Counted from the first letter of the stretch, positions 30,465-41,770 are shown. The stretch is 64,000 nucleotides of DNA from Trachythela sp. YZ-2020 (GCA_016169945.1 JADLSH010000257.1:248001-312000); one strand, 5' to 3'. Made by a program: numbers and translations. Notes: generated by a model not told the origin, from the sequence alone.

Positions 30465-32686
30465 CAGGGGCGGATATAGGGGTTGTCAAACTAGTCACGC
30501 GACTAAGGTAAAAATTGCGAAGATATAAAAATACATAGTCCAGTTGTAATATTTCATGCAGCGGCGGCCGACAGTGAATTATTTAATATTCAAAAATACT
30601 CCAGTTATCAATTTCGTGCAGCGGCCGAGCCTGCCGTAAAATAGCGGTTATCTGCGTGAGTTTTGACTAATCTGAGGCGGATTCCAGCCATTTGATTAGT
30701 CCATTTGAATTTTGACTAAAGTATGCGGGGGTCTGACTCATTTGGGCAATATTCGAGCTTTCTGATTGGCTGGTTAAGGAAATATTCTCCTTTCTCATTG
30801 GCTCGATTTTTTTTACTAATTCGCTCCTTGGGGTATTCAGCAGCGCTCCTTGGGGTATTCAGCAGCGCTCCTTGGGGTATTCAGCAGTCTTCAGTCAATA
30901 CGAAATGAAAATAAAGTCTTTCTGATTGCTACTTGACCGCAAAGGTTCAAATTGGTTTGAGGATCGAGTATAATGCACGCTTTGAATACAAGATCTGTCC
31001 AAGATGCTATCAATGAGACCGATATCAGTCTGTCGAGAGATTTTGGCGCAGATATTTTCATACCCAGAGTTGCTCGTCAACAAAATAAGAAGTGTACAGC
31101 GATAAGGTATTAAAAGAGATCCTATTTATATTGGTTTATAGTCTGATACTAATACTATCACTGAGTATTACTAAGTTCAAAGTGTGTCTATTTCACGCCG
31201 GTAAAAGCCGCTTGGCTGAATTAGCATATATTTGCGGTTGGTCAAAAGGTCATTTATATTAATGATTTATATTAACATTTTTATCAATGATTTATTTTAT
31301 TCTATTAATGTGGCACAAATTTCAAACTTTGCTGACGACAATCAACTCTTCCACGCTGGAAAGGATATGGAATCAGTTAACGAAATACTAAATCTGGAAT
31401 TTAACACAGCAAACACCTGGTTCAGCAATAATGGTCTGCTGCTTAATCTGCTTAAGTGCAACTGTATGTCCTTATTAAGAGCCCATAAAAGAATGAACAA
31501 CATTGCAGCGAATAAACTTGAAATAACACTTCACGACAAAATTTTGCCAATTGTTGCATCAATGACATTACTTGGTGTTGAGGTCGACGACGGTCTCAAA
31601 TTTAACGAACACGTAACCAAAATATGTAAGAAAATCAGTAAACAACTTGGTGTATTGAGTCGAATGAAAAATATTCTTCCAATTACCACTAAGAAAACCC
31701 TATATTGGGCTTTTATATTTCCTCACTTCATCTATTGTTCTGAAACTTGGCAATTTTGTGGGAAGAGAAATATCGATAAACTTGAAAAACTGAACGATCG
31801 TGCTTTAAGATTTGTCTTTAACGACAAAACGTCTTCTTATCAAGATCTCCTACAAAAATTAAATATGTCCAACCTGGTAAATAGAATTGTTGTATATAAA
31901 GCTCTTAACAACCTGGCTCCAAAATACATACGAGAACTTGTAAAAAAGAGACTGAACTTAAAGAATTTACGAGGCAAAGACAAATTGGAGATACCTAAAG
32001 TTAACACGACAACTTACGGTCTACACTCTTTTAGATATGAGTCTACGAAACTATGGAATTCTTTATCTGATCCTATACGAACAACCGAAACACTTAAATC
32101 TTTCAAAGCCAGGATTAGACAAATTGACTTCACTGAGATCAATAACTTTTAAATATTTATAACAATTTTATCCTTAATATAGTATAGTATATATGTATTT
32201 ATTGTAATATCTTCTTTTTTCTTTTAGAATTGCTTTGCAATCTATAATTTAATTATTGTAAATTTTATACGGGAATTAGCTTTTTAGCTAGGGTCTTAAC
32301 CGGCCTACCACTGTATCTAATAAAAGTTTCTATTCTATTCTATTCTATTCTATAGTCGTTATATTGGCATTTGTTGTAATATTTGTATCAGCCAAGGTAT
32401 TGCGGATGTATTTTTATCGACCGAACCAAATATTAATACTATACAAATTGTTATGTCGAAATTTTGAGTCTTTGACCGCATGGTTTGGTGTTACGCTGTT
32501 TGTAATACGATATATATAAGCATAATATATGGCAAATTGTGTTTCCTATGCATGCTGAAACACTCATTTTATTGCCTAGCTAAAAACAATAGCGCCCCCC
32601 TTCCCACCGAAAAAATGTGCTCCCCCATGGGGTAGAGGAACCAACATTTTTTGACTAACGTACGAAAATTCCTAGATCCGCCCCTG
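30465..32686. mobile_element. hAT-type non-autonomous element containing a LINE
   Basis: TIRs CAGGGGCGGATATAGG (30465) and CCTAGATCCGCCCCTG (end 32686) are flanked by an exact 8-bp duplication AAGTGCCG at 30457-30464 and 32687-32694, the hAT signature. Interior flanks (ACTAACGTACGAAAATT near 32655) mirror the left end loosely. No hAT transposase is seen. A 5'-truncated LINE occupies about 31265-32355. A 22-bp unit (CGCTCCTTGGGGTATTCAGCAG) is repeated three times at 30829-30890. Confidence 0.8.
31265..32355 (+). pseudogene. LINE RT C-terminal half with (ATTCT)n tail
   Basis: The open frame runs to TAA at 32152. FINDLFYSI and F-A-D-D box NFADDNQLF are followed by NLLKCNCMSLL, TLLGVEVDDGLKFNEHV, and a C-terminal FRYESTKLWNSLSD ... 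FKARIRQID, typical of CR1/Rex1-like LINEs. It is 5'-truncated just before the catalytic box, with an ATTCT pentamer tail at 32331-32353. The reading frame is uninterrupted over about 290 codons, so the insertion is fairly young. Confidence 0.85.
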
Positions 32687-32694
32687 AAGTGCCG

Positions 32695-33424
32695 TTGTCG
32701 CTTACTGATATCTTGCAAAAAACTGAGAGTTATAAGACAAGCTATATATCGCTAGAATAAGCTTCGGGTCTTTAGGATCAATCTACTTGAAAAATACAAC
32801 AAGAACTTCGACGTTTCGAGCGATGGCCCTTTGTTCTGGAAGTTAGTAGGTCCTTGAACAACAAGGAGTATTTTTATGCATAGTTTGTTGTTTTAACATG
32901 TCATGATAAGATTTAGAATTTGAGTTATTAAGGGAATTTGGCGTACGATTAATGTCAGCCATGTTGGATTGCATTTTAATTAGCTTGAATTTGTCCAAAG
33001 GAAATGGTGGAATTTGTCAATTTGCCACATAAACGTATTACGAGTTGTGACGTCACTAGCACGAGCCGAATATACATACCACCGTTCTGAAGACTAGAAC
33101 TGAATAAGCCAATTTTGAAGTTGAACATTTATAATGAGATGAGATTATTAAATCTGCCAAATTCTTTACGAATCAAATCGTTAGCTGTTGAAATCAATTT
33201 CGTTAGCAAGCAAATTATATTTCCAATGTAACTTGGTCAATCCAGCTTCCCACACGACTTCTAATAAGTTTTAGAACGTTTTAAACATCAGAAAAGCAAA
33301 TTCAACGCTATCGGCCCACCGGAATACCAATGAATGTTTATCTAAACAATACGTGTCCTTTCCAATCAATAACCAGAAATAGTAAGAACTTCTTCTAACA
33401 TGTCAGCAACACCACAATAGATTT
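32695..33424. other. Intergenic, no gene seen
   Basis: A+T-rich, unremarkable. It includes CAGCCATGTTGGATTGC near 32956 but no ORF or splice pattern of note. Confidence 0.4.
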
Positions 33425-34139
33425 GTCGTGAGTAGGTTACCCCCCCCCCCCCCCATATAGCACCGGAAGTAATTCAAACGAATGAATGTATGTATGACGT
33501 CACATTTATTACCAGCCATATGACGCCAACAGGGGGTGTGCGTCCAAGAGTTCGTACTTAGTGTACGCCCAAGAGTTCGTACTTAGTGTACGCCCAAGAG
33601 GTAATTGTACCTTGCGTACCTAAGCAACGCTTTTATTCATGCACTGTTCATAAATATATAGTCCCTCAATTCACTGTTCATATTCTGCAGACTGTTCGTT
33701 AAATTGTTCATACTTTTCTTCCCCAGAGAGTCATTATAGGCTTTTAGCTGGCAATATATGCAGAGGCTGCGAGAAGCCGTTCAAATATGTGTAGACGATT
33801 TAAAACAATTTGATTTAGCGAGCTATGAAATAAAACTGTCTTGGTTTCAACGCTTAATTTCATGGTTGGTGGGTTAGTGTTACAACTTAACCGCGTGTAA
33901 TTTGAATATCACTAATTGGAATTGAATAGCGAAAGTCATTAAGAAGTCATTAACTGTTGTACATGGGTGAACACATTGTAATTTTATGACATTGCCCAAA
34001 CGCGTTTAGGTTAGTTGTTATATTAACTTGTGCGTGCGCAATTGAAAATAGACTGAGAAAATATACGTCTTGTGTACAATTTTATTAAAATACTATTACA
34101 CTCCGCATAGAGTATATTACATAAGGTAGTTGAGGAAGG

Positions 34140-34478
34140 CTAGTCTGAATCAGTATTTTCGCCCTCTTCTTTATAAGCATTGTCTTTTAAAAGACGTTTC
34201 AGAAGAAACTTTATTTTATCAACGGCTGCTTCCAAAGCCTCCTCATGAATTTATAGTTTTTGCTTTATTGTTCGTTAGCCATGGTTTCTTTAACAAAGGC
34301 TCGGACCGTATTAAACCTTTTGACCGAGTTTAACTTCTATTCATTAACACTTTCTTCATTATTCTCTTCATCAAAATCGTATTCCTTTAAAAGTCTTTTT
34401 ATAAGAAAATTCCTCTTATCAATAGCAGCTTCTAAAGCTTCCCCTTGATCAAAGTCATCGTTTTCCACAAGCGCATCC
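34140..34478 (-). pseudogene. Tandem C-terminal fragments of the acidic-protein family in the left arm
   Basis: On the minus strand, right after the stop of the unknown ORF, comes ALVENDDFDQGEALEAAID then KRNFLIKRLLK to a stop at 34337. Then a copy of that ORF's own 3' end (RAFVKETMANEQ-type, 34256-34312), then EALEAAVDKIKFLLKRLLK to a stop at 34140. The right arm has the same series at 35821-36095, with small deletions. So the TIR was built from serially duplicated gene 3' ends. Confidence 0.6.
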
Positions 34479-34479
34479 T

Positions 34480-35191
34480 TTATTGTTCGTTAGCCAGGGT
34501 TTCTTTAACAAAGGCTCGGACCGTAGGCTCGCCTTCGTGCAGATTCATCCACTTCATACGACCTGTAGATTGATGCCTTATTTTGACAGGCCAATAATGT
34601 TCGTCGTTGATGCAGACACCAGGACGGCTAGGATCAAAGCTATTGCGCGATGACTTATACATCTCTATGATAGCATATTCTTCGGGAATGTTACGGGCCT
34701 CCTGCGCTCCCAGCGTGTAATTTTGCCACTCGGGGATAGTTGCATCCGACCAGGTAATATTCCGATGATGTGCAAGTTTAGGTTGTTTTCTTCCAGGCTT
34801 GGTTTCGATGCCAGAGCAGTACTGGGGTGGGTATAGTCACTTTAGTTTGGGTGGTGAAGGGATAAACATGGCAGTCGCCAAATAGGTCTCCAAGAACTTG
34901 CTTATCGGTTGGTGTGTCAGGCTTGTTATCCACCAATAAGTATCCAAACGGTTTTTCGGTCTCTTTGTAATAGGCGTTCATAAAGTGGACTCTATTCTTA
35001 TCAAGCATGCGTTCTCCAACAATTCCAATTTGTTTCCTATCACTAGGACTCGATTTAGGGTCGATGTGAGGTCGATGTAGGGTCGATGTGAGGTCGATGT
35101 AGGGTCGATGTGAGGTCGATGTTGGGTCGATGTGGGGCATGCATCGGTTCGAGTCCGGTTCGGTAGGTGTAAACGTTTTATAAGATGTCAT
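34480..35191 (-). pseudogene. Unknown element-encoded protein with KPFGYLLVDNKPDTP motif
   Basis: Frame 1 (35191-34778) starts MTSYKTFTPTEPDSN. It holds an expanded HIDPTSTSHRP repeat, then ERMLDKNRVHFMNAYY, KPFGYLLVDNKPDTP and GDLFGDCHVYPF. After a one-base shift near 34830 the frame reads LYPPQYCSGIETKPGRK and continues through IPEWQNYTLGAQEARNIPEE, EMYKSSRNSFDPSRPGVCIN and YWPVKIRHQSTGRMKW to a stop at 34480. Total about 235 aa if joined. No domain I recognise, not obviously enzymatic. It is divergently transcribed from the C2H2/acidic gene (spacer 35192-35353). The coherent two-frame structure argues it was a real gene with one recent frameshift. Confidence 0.55.
35058..35140. repeat. 12/24-bp coding minisatellite in the unknown gene
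   Basis: GGTCGATGTAGGGTCGATGT-type units, about seven half-units, encode the HIDPTS/HRPYID repeat. An expansion inside an ORF. Confidence 0.85.
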
Positions 35192-35353
35192 AATGATTAT
35201 CTAATTTTTCAATATAGGAAAATTATGACTAAGATATAGTTAGTCATAATTTTTCGATATAGATCATTATGATTAAGCTATAGCTCATGAGCAGACATAA
35301 AGGTGTTGTGCTTCTCATTAACAAGGCATTTCCAGACAGTCGGTGGTAACGGA

Positions 35354-35911
35354 ATGAGCTGCAAATTTTGCGAAAAACAATTTAGCCGCGGTTAGAATCT
35401 ACGTAGACACCAAAAGGAATACTGTCCACTACGCGAACAAGAAAGAACCATGTCTCAAACATATTCGGATGGCCAGGAAAGGGATTTCCAAGACGATGTC
35501 TCGACAACTTCAACTCATGGGTCTGAAATTTCGATGACGACTGATAATGAGTCAGAAACTGAAGAAGCAGAAGAAATGGATCCTTGGATGCCATTGATAG
35601 AAGAAGCAAAGCAAAGAAGTAATACAGCTCTTGAGGATATGAAAGAGAGCCTTGTAAACAGCGGTCTTGATGAGCAATCTGCTACCGACAAAGCTTACAC
35701 CAATATTCTGCCTGAACTCCAGAAGGAACTTGAAAATATTTATATGCAACGTCTCCTGTGGATGAAATAACTAAAGAAAGATCCCGTACATAGAAAAATA
35801 ATGCAGGCAAAGGATGCGCTTGTGGAAAACGATGACTTTGATCAAGGGGAAGCTTTAGAAGCTGAATACGATTTTGATGAAGAGAATAATGAAGAAAGTG
35901 ATAAAGAATAG
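35354..35911 (+). pseudogene. C2H2-finger plus acidic protein, relative of the element-A protein
   Basis: ATG at 35354 begins MSCKFCEKQFSRG, a TAG stop at 35391, then NLRRHQKEYCPLREQE: a C2H2/C2HC finger (C-X2-C ... H-X5-C). After the second ATG (35450) comes an acidic tract with EEMDPWMPLIEEAKQR, TDKAYTNILPELQKEL and NIYMQRLLWM, a TAA stop at 35768, then LKKDPVHRKIM and DALVENDDFDQGEALEA. The C-terminal KRNFLIKR segment is deleted relative to the left-arm fragment. The finger suggests nucleic-acid binding; the rest is unassigned. Two in-frame stops make it a pseudogene as read, though the 106-aa middle part is open. Confidence 0.6.
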
Positions 35912-36786
35912 AAGTTAAACTCGGGCAAAAGGTTTAATACGGTCCAAGCCTTTGTTAAAGAAACCATGGCGAACAATAAAGCAAAAACTATAAATTCATG
36001 AGGAAGCAGCCGTTGATAAAATAAAGTTTCTTCTGAAACGTCTTTTAAAAGACAATGCTTATAAAGAAGAGGGCGAAAATACTGATTCAGACTAGCCTTC
36101 CTCAACTACCTTATGCTCTATACTCTATGCGGAGTGTAATAGTTTTTTAATAAAATTGTACACAAGACGTATATTTTCTGTCTATTTTCAATTGCGCACG
36201 CACACGTTAATATAATAACTAACCTAAACGCGTTTGGGCAATGTCATAAAATTACAATATGTTCACCCATGTAAAACAGTTAATGATTTCTTAATGACTT
36301 TCGCTATTCAATTCCAATTAGTGATATTCAAATTACACGCGGTTAAGTTGTAACACTAACCCACCAACCATGAAATTAAGCGTTGAAACCAAGACAGTTT
36401 TATTTCATAACTCGCTAAATCAAATTGTTTTAAATCGTCTACACATATTTGAACGGCTTCTCGCAGCCTCTGCATATATAGCCAGCTAAAAGCCTATAAT
36501 GACTCTATGGAGAAGAAAAGTATGAACAATTTAACGAACAGTCTGCAGAATATGAACAGTGAATTGAGGGACTATATATTTATGAACAGTGCATGAATAA
36601 AAGCGTTGCTTAGGTACGCAAGGTACAATTACCTCTTGGGCGTACACTAAGTACGAACTCTTGGACGCACACCCCCTGTTGACGTCATATGGCTGGTAAT
36701 AAATGTGACGTCATACATACATTCATTCGTTTGAATTACTTCCGGTGCTATATGGGGGGGGGGGGGGAGGGTAACCTACTGTCGTG

Positions 36787-37257
36787 GTCACACCAATATG
36801 GCCGCCATTGACTTCATGTATGCATAGTAAATGCACTATCCAGTCCTATCTTTTGAGATCAATGTTATAAACCCCATGCAGATCACTGATCTGAAAATCA
36901 GTGATGCAGATGAACAATGAAAATGCTAATTAGCGGTTGCATATAACTCTTCTTTTACAACCACGAGTGCTTGTAACTAGCAGTTTGCGTATGAACTAGT
37001 TTATTTTACAAGTTGCTTAGAACATTCGCGGCCATGTTGTAGACGGAGCAGTTGCGAAAAATGCAACTGGGCCCTGGCTAGGTCTAAGAAATGTTCCGTT
37101 CGAGTATTCCATCTACTAACACATTCTACTATTAATCGCATCGAACGAGATGCAGAGAAAATCTCGATATTTACCCATATACATACATATATACATGTAC
37201 GTAGCCTACATTATCTATTTTTACAACAATTGTGATATTACTTTCCTAACCTGTATA
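36787..37257. other. Intergenic with a SINE 3' fragment at 37045-37145
   Basis: GTTGCGAAAAATGCAACTG, GGCTAGGTCTAAGAAATG and ATCGAACGAGATGCAGAG are the body and 3' end of the tRNA-derived SINE seen at 15500. No gene. Confidence 0.5.
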
Positions 37258-37455
37258 TCCTAACCCACCCAGTCAACTTTCCCTGTGCACGTGCGAGGAA
37301 ACCGGAGTGCCCGGGAGAAAACCCACGACTTTCGGCAGAGCGTTGACTTACTCTTTTCACATGAGTGTGATGAGTAAAGTCCTCAGCGAGAATCGAACTC
37401 AAGACTCAGAGGTGAAAGGCGCTTGCCCTGACGACTGCGTCACCGAAGCCCCCAT
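37258..37455 (-). repeat. Second tRNA-derived SINE family (tRNA-Glu-like head)
   Basis: On the minus strand: GGGGGCTTCGGTGACGCAG then CACCTCTGAGTC then GAGTTCGATTCTCGC (B box), followed by a body with GTGGGTTTTCTCCCGGGC and CTCCGGTTTCCTCGCAC. The latter core is shared with 6245-6450 and 8470-8700. Similar cores are known in several invertebrate SINEs. Confidence 0.6.
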
Positions 37456-37540
37456 ACACTGATACACCATATACACCATATACTGGCATCACACCCATCA
37501 TGTATACCGAACTTGCCGTTAATGCTCAGCAACTGGACTC

Positions 37541-37655
37541 TGTAGCTTAGTTGGTAGAGTGCTGCACCGGAATCGCAGAGCTGCAGGTTGAATTGCTGCC
37601 AGAGGGCCAAAGTTGCATTTTTCGCAACTGCTCCTAGCTAGGTCTAAAAATAGGT
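37541..37655 (+). repeat. tRNA-derived SINE, full head
   Basis: GGACTCTGTAGCTTAGTTGG (A box) then GCACCGGAATCGCAGAG and GGTTGAATTGC (B box). It is followed by the GTTGCATTTTTCGCAACTGC body and CTAGGTCTAAAA. Same family as 15500 and 47505. Confidence 0.75.
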
Positions 37656-37899
37656 ACGCTAAGCGTACATGTATCTGCTCATGCGTATTTTCACAATTGT
37701 ATAATTTAATAGCGTAACTGAAGAGTTGTAACTTTAACCTCTCCCTCCGTAGAGGCTTTTAAAGGAATAAATTCAAAGAATATATTTCGTTGAGGTAAAT
37801 AAGTGTATATGATCTTTTATATTGCTTCTGAAAGAACTGTGCATAAAGGGATGAGGGCCTATAGGGCATATGAATGTAGACTATCTATCCCCGCCGTGT

Positions 37900-39496
37900 A
37901 TTGGGAAAGATCAACATCGATGACTTTAAGGTCGAGCTAAGTCAGGTGAATTCATAATGCGAAAACATTGCAAACCTTGATGAATTGGCGCATTGCTATG
38001 ACAACGTACTTTCACGTATTTTAAATACCCATGCCCCTGTCCGAAGAAAGTTACTGAAAGTCAAGCGAGCAACTCCCTTGTACACTGCTGAACTAAGACA
38101 ATTAAAAGTAAAACGCAGGAGAATAGAGAGGATGATGCGGAAGACTAAATTAGAAGTGGATTGGATTGCCTATCGAAAGATATGTAACAGGTATTGTTTT
38201 TTATTGAATAAAGCTCGTGAAAATTATCGCCACCAATTTCAATATTGCCGATAATAAGCAAAGTATTTGAGAGAGAAGTATTTAGCCAAATATATGAGTA
38301 TTTAAATGAAAAATCCCTACTGTCAAAATTCCAATCAGGATTTCGACCAAAACATGGAACCGTGGCCGCACTTATTCAAATGTGCGACCAATGGTTGACT
38401 GATATGGATAATGGCAAGATAAACGGAGTTGTTTTCCTAGATATTCGTAAAGCTTTTGATTCGATTAACCATGATCGAGATTCTGTTACGAAAGCTTAAA
38501 TACCAATTTGGAATTCATGGTACAGAATTGAAATGGTTTGAATCATACTTAATGAATAGGGAGCAAGTATGTTTTGTCAATGGCCACACATCATTGCCAA
38601 AGAAAATAAAATGGGGAATCCCACAGGGCTCAATCCTAGGGCCTTTATTGTTTTTATTATATATGAATGACATGCCTGATTCTTGATTTAGAAAAAAACA
38701 ACTCTGTGACTCCATGCAGATGATACTCAAAGGCTTTCTAAAAACAAGCTCCAACATCACCCTACCAAATCAAAAGTTATGTTAATAGGATCATCATATA
38801 ATTTAAATAATAAGGTTGGTGAAAAACCTGTACTATTAAATAATGTCCCAGTTCCCCAAACTAATACATATACATGCTTAGGAGTTGACACAGATGAAAA
38901 ACCTAACTGGGAGAAGTACATTGAGACAATATGTAGTAAGGTGAGCTCAGGAATTGGGGCGATGAGACGCATAAAACCCTACCTCCCACATGCAACTCTC
39001 CAAATAATTTACAAAGCATTGATACAGCCCTACTTTGATTACTGCTCCCCTCTATGGGATAACTGCGGTAAAGTTCTCCAGGACAAGTTGCAAAAATTTC
39101 AGTCTCGTGCGGCAAGAATGATTACTGGAGCCAGCTACGATATTAGATCTGTTGATGTTTTAGAGACTCTTGGTTGGGAAACACTTGATATAAAACGATC
39201 GCAAAGTAAATCGATATTTATGTATAATTGAAATACTCAATAACCACACTGCCCAAAATCTAAAAGAATTGTTCTGCAAAAGAAATATATGTCAGAACAC
39301 ATATAGTCTTCGAACTAGTGCAACAGATTTATCCCTGCCAAAGCCAAAAGCAGAATTTTTGAAGAGAAGCTTTGAATATAGCGGTGCCATGCGGTGGAAT
39401 GGTCTTTCGCAAGATACTAAACAGTCTGAAACACTCCATTCCTTCAAGCGAATGATACGTCAAATCGCACCAATGATATTTCTCTTTTTCTATTAA
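37900..39496 (+). pseudogene. LINE (CR1-like), internally deleted, frameshifted
   Basis: 37985-38230 encodes the linker between endonuclease and RT (HAPVRRKLLKVKRATPLY, RRRIERMMRKTKLEVD). The DNA then jumps to [33 protein letters not shown], a frameshift, then [17 protein letters not shown], an HADD catalytic box in another frame near 38715, TNTYTCLGVDTDEKPNWEK, and IQPYFDYCSPLWDNCGK. The last part (39269-39496) ends HSFKRMIRQIAP. At least three frameshifts. It abuts the BEL element directly. Confidence 0.8.
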
Positions 39497-39519
39497 AAAT
39501 TTTTTAACCTCCTTACTAG

Positions 39520-40058
39520 TTTACAAACGACGACTCTGAGGAAAATATACGGAAGTGGGCTGAGGAAATTGAGTCGAAAATTAGCGCAGCAGATGACAAA
39601 GTAAGTGAAATACGCCAGTGTTTGAATGTATCCAAAGAAAAAGAAAGAGCTGCAGTCGAAGAAACCGAACGCTTCGCTGTGGATATCGAAAGGAAAAAAC
39701 AACTTGAATTCGAGAGACAAAAGTTTGAGTTAGAACAGGCAGCGAAAGACGAAGAACGCAAGCGGGAATTGAAGCACAAAACTGAGCTTTTGAATCAACA
39801 ATTGCCGGAATACCAAAAGTCAATCGAAACATCGGCGAAGAAACAAGAACAAACAGCGTCTATTAAAGTACCTAAATTGCCCGTGACAAAATTCAATAGC
39901 AATTTTGCAAATTGGCTTCCGTTTTGGAATACATTCGAGGCGGAAATCGACAAATCTGACGACAAAGCCTATACGTGGACGACGCGAAAGAAATCTTCAA
40001 CGACAATAAAGTTTTTGTTCCCTCGATTGAAGTCACCACAACCAAGTGTAGAATTCTG
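39520..40058 (+). pseudogene. BEL/Pao Gag (DUF1759-type) fragment
   Basis: Open from before 39622. It begins DDSEENIRKWAEEIESK, has a long charged coiled-coil (ERKKQLEFERQKFELEQ), then the family motif KVPKLPVTKFNSNFANWLPF, in which the W...F...F pattern marks the Gag-like DUF1759 region of Pao elements. After DDKAYTW the frame leaves the family. Confidence 0.75.
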
Positions 40059-40123
40059 AGCAAGTTAGCTTAAATATACGACCCTCTCGGACTTTTATCA
40101 TCAAGAAGATAATTTATCGTGAA

Positions 40124-41770
40124 ATGTGTCAAAAGAAGTCGGCGTGGAATTACCCCTTATCCGCCGAGCAAAAGGATCAGTGGCTCAGATGGGAGAAGCA
40201 ATTGCCAAACTTCGTAGCGGTGCCGCGTTCAATACCCACCTTCCAGGAAGATATCGAGTCAATTGTATTGCACGCATTTGGTGACGCAAGTGGCAAGGGT
40301 GTGGCTGCTGTTGTTTACGCTGTAGTGAACCAACCATCTGGTATAACACAAAGTCTAGTAGCAGCGAAAGCGAGATTGGCGAAGCAAGGGTTGACCATAC
40401 CCAGGTTGGAGTTGGTCTCTGCGCACATGGCCTCCAACCTCGTTGATAACGTGCGACAAGCCCTAGATGGATTCCCCGTGCAAGAAACGTATGGTTGGCT
40501 CGACAGTACAGTGGCACTTCATTGGATCAAGGGAGGAGGAGAGCATAAGCAGTTCGTAGCCAACAGAGTCCAAAAGATCCAATCCAAACCTAACATCGAA
40601 TGGCGCTATGTTCCAACAGACTGCAACCCTGCTGACGTGGGAAGAAGAGGAGGAAAAGTGAAGGAAAACCGGTTGTGGTTGAACGGACCAGATTGGCTCG
40701 AAAATAACCATGCGTGGCCAGAACATATGTGACCCATGCTACCAAATAATTCCATGAGAGTTTGCGCGTAGATTACGAGATTAATAACCAACCTGCGACG
40801 TCCCAACAGTCGAACTTTTGGATCACTAAAATAACGATCGAGGAGCTCAAGCTCCATTACAAAGTTTGGGAAAAGAAAGTACGACGAAGCTATGATAACG
40901 AAGACGACAAGCTCCGACCCAATCTACAAGCGAATCCCCAAGGTATACTGGAATGCAGAGGACGCATTCATGGGCATTATACAGTCTACCTCTCTGACAA
41001 GCACATCTTCACGACCAAGAGGGTGGAAGATGCTCATCTGCGCACCCTTCATGGGGGAGTGGGAATGACTATGGCCCGAGTCCGAGAGCAGTACTGGGTT
41101 CCGCGACTAAGACAATTAACCCGCAAAATCATCAGGAAGTGTTATGGCTGTCGTAGATTCCAAGCAAAAGCAGTTTTACAACCAGCACCTGGTATCCTGC
41201 CGCCAGATAGAACCGAAGGAAGTCGTCTGTTTGAAGCAGTAATAGTGGACTATACTGGTCCCATTAAGTACATGAAGAGAAGAAAAGAAGAATGGAAGGT
41301 ATACATCCTACTCTATGCCCGTAGCCTGACGAGAGCCGTTTATCTGGATTTGATACCCAGCTTAGACACCCAAAAGTTCATCGAAAGCTTCAAGCAATTC
41401 ATCGAAATAAAAGGGAGACCAAGCAAGGTCTACTCTGTCAATGCAAAAACGTTTGTCTCAGCAGCAAAGTGGTTACGCATAGCCCAAAACGACGAGGAGT
41501 TAAACGAATTCCTCAGCAAGAACTGAATTAGATGGCAGTTCAACCTGAGTCGTGTACCATGGTGGGGCGGCCAATTCGAGTGACTGATTCCATTGGTAAA
41601 GAGAGCTCTACATAAGAAGATTGGCAAAGGGTCGCTGAGATGGGACGAACTGCAGGAGGTCCTCTTGGACATTGAAATAGCATTAAATACAAGACCACTC
41701 AGCTACATGGAAGATGACATACAGCTACCAACATTAACTACAAACTCCATGTTGTTCGTTGGGTCTACAT
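40124..41770 (+). pseudogene. BEL/Pao RNase H and integrase
   Basis: RNase H-like part: LHAFGDASGKGVAAVVY, RLELVSAHMASNLVDN, YGWLDSTVALHWIKG, VPTDCNPADVGRRG. Then, from 40762, the integrase with an H2C2 finger (HLRTLHGG ... CYGCRRFQA) and core: first catalytic Asp in FEAVIVDYTGP. The second Asp site reads YSVNAKTFVSA, with Val where Asp is expected. The Glu region VPWWGGQFE is followed by a stop, then ALNTRPLSYMEDD. So one catalytic residue and the frame are lost. Confidence 0.8.

Larger units (their letters stand above)
33431..36780. mobile_element. Polinton/Maverick-like small element 'B' (3.35 kb)
   Basis: The ends are inverted: AGTAGGTTACCCC at 33431 and GGGTAACCTACT ending 36780. A 6-bp duplication GTCGTG lies at 33425-33430 and 36781-36786. 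Arms of about 1 kb (33431-34475 and about 35805-36780) share the C/G run, TGACGTCA-rich blocks, and CGTACTTAGTGTACGCCC repeats. Six-bp target duplications, long TIRs and 5'-AG ends are hallmarks of Polinton/Maverick elements (established knowledge). Here the size is only 3.35 kb and no polymerase B, integrase or capsid gene is seen. Two divergent genes occupy the centre: a minus-strand unknown and a plus-strand C2H2/acidic protein related to that of element A. Confidence 0.75.

Noticed and set aside
35354..35911. Programmed stop-codon readthrough in the C2H2/acidic gene
   Set aside because: The two stops (TAG, TAA) have no obvious readthrough context, and the C-terminal deletion and many frameshifts nearby favour simple decay.
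39493..39832. Minus-strand Ser/Phe-rich frames
   Set aside because: Antisense of the BEL Gag coiled coil.
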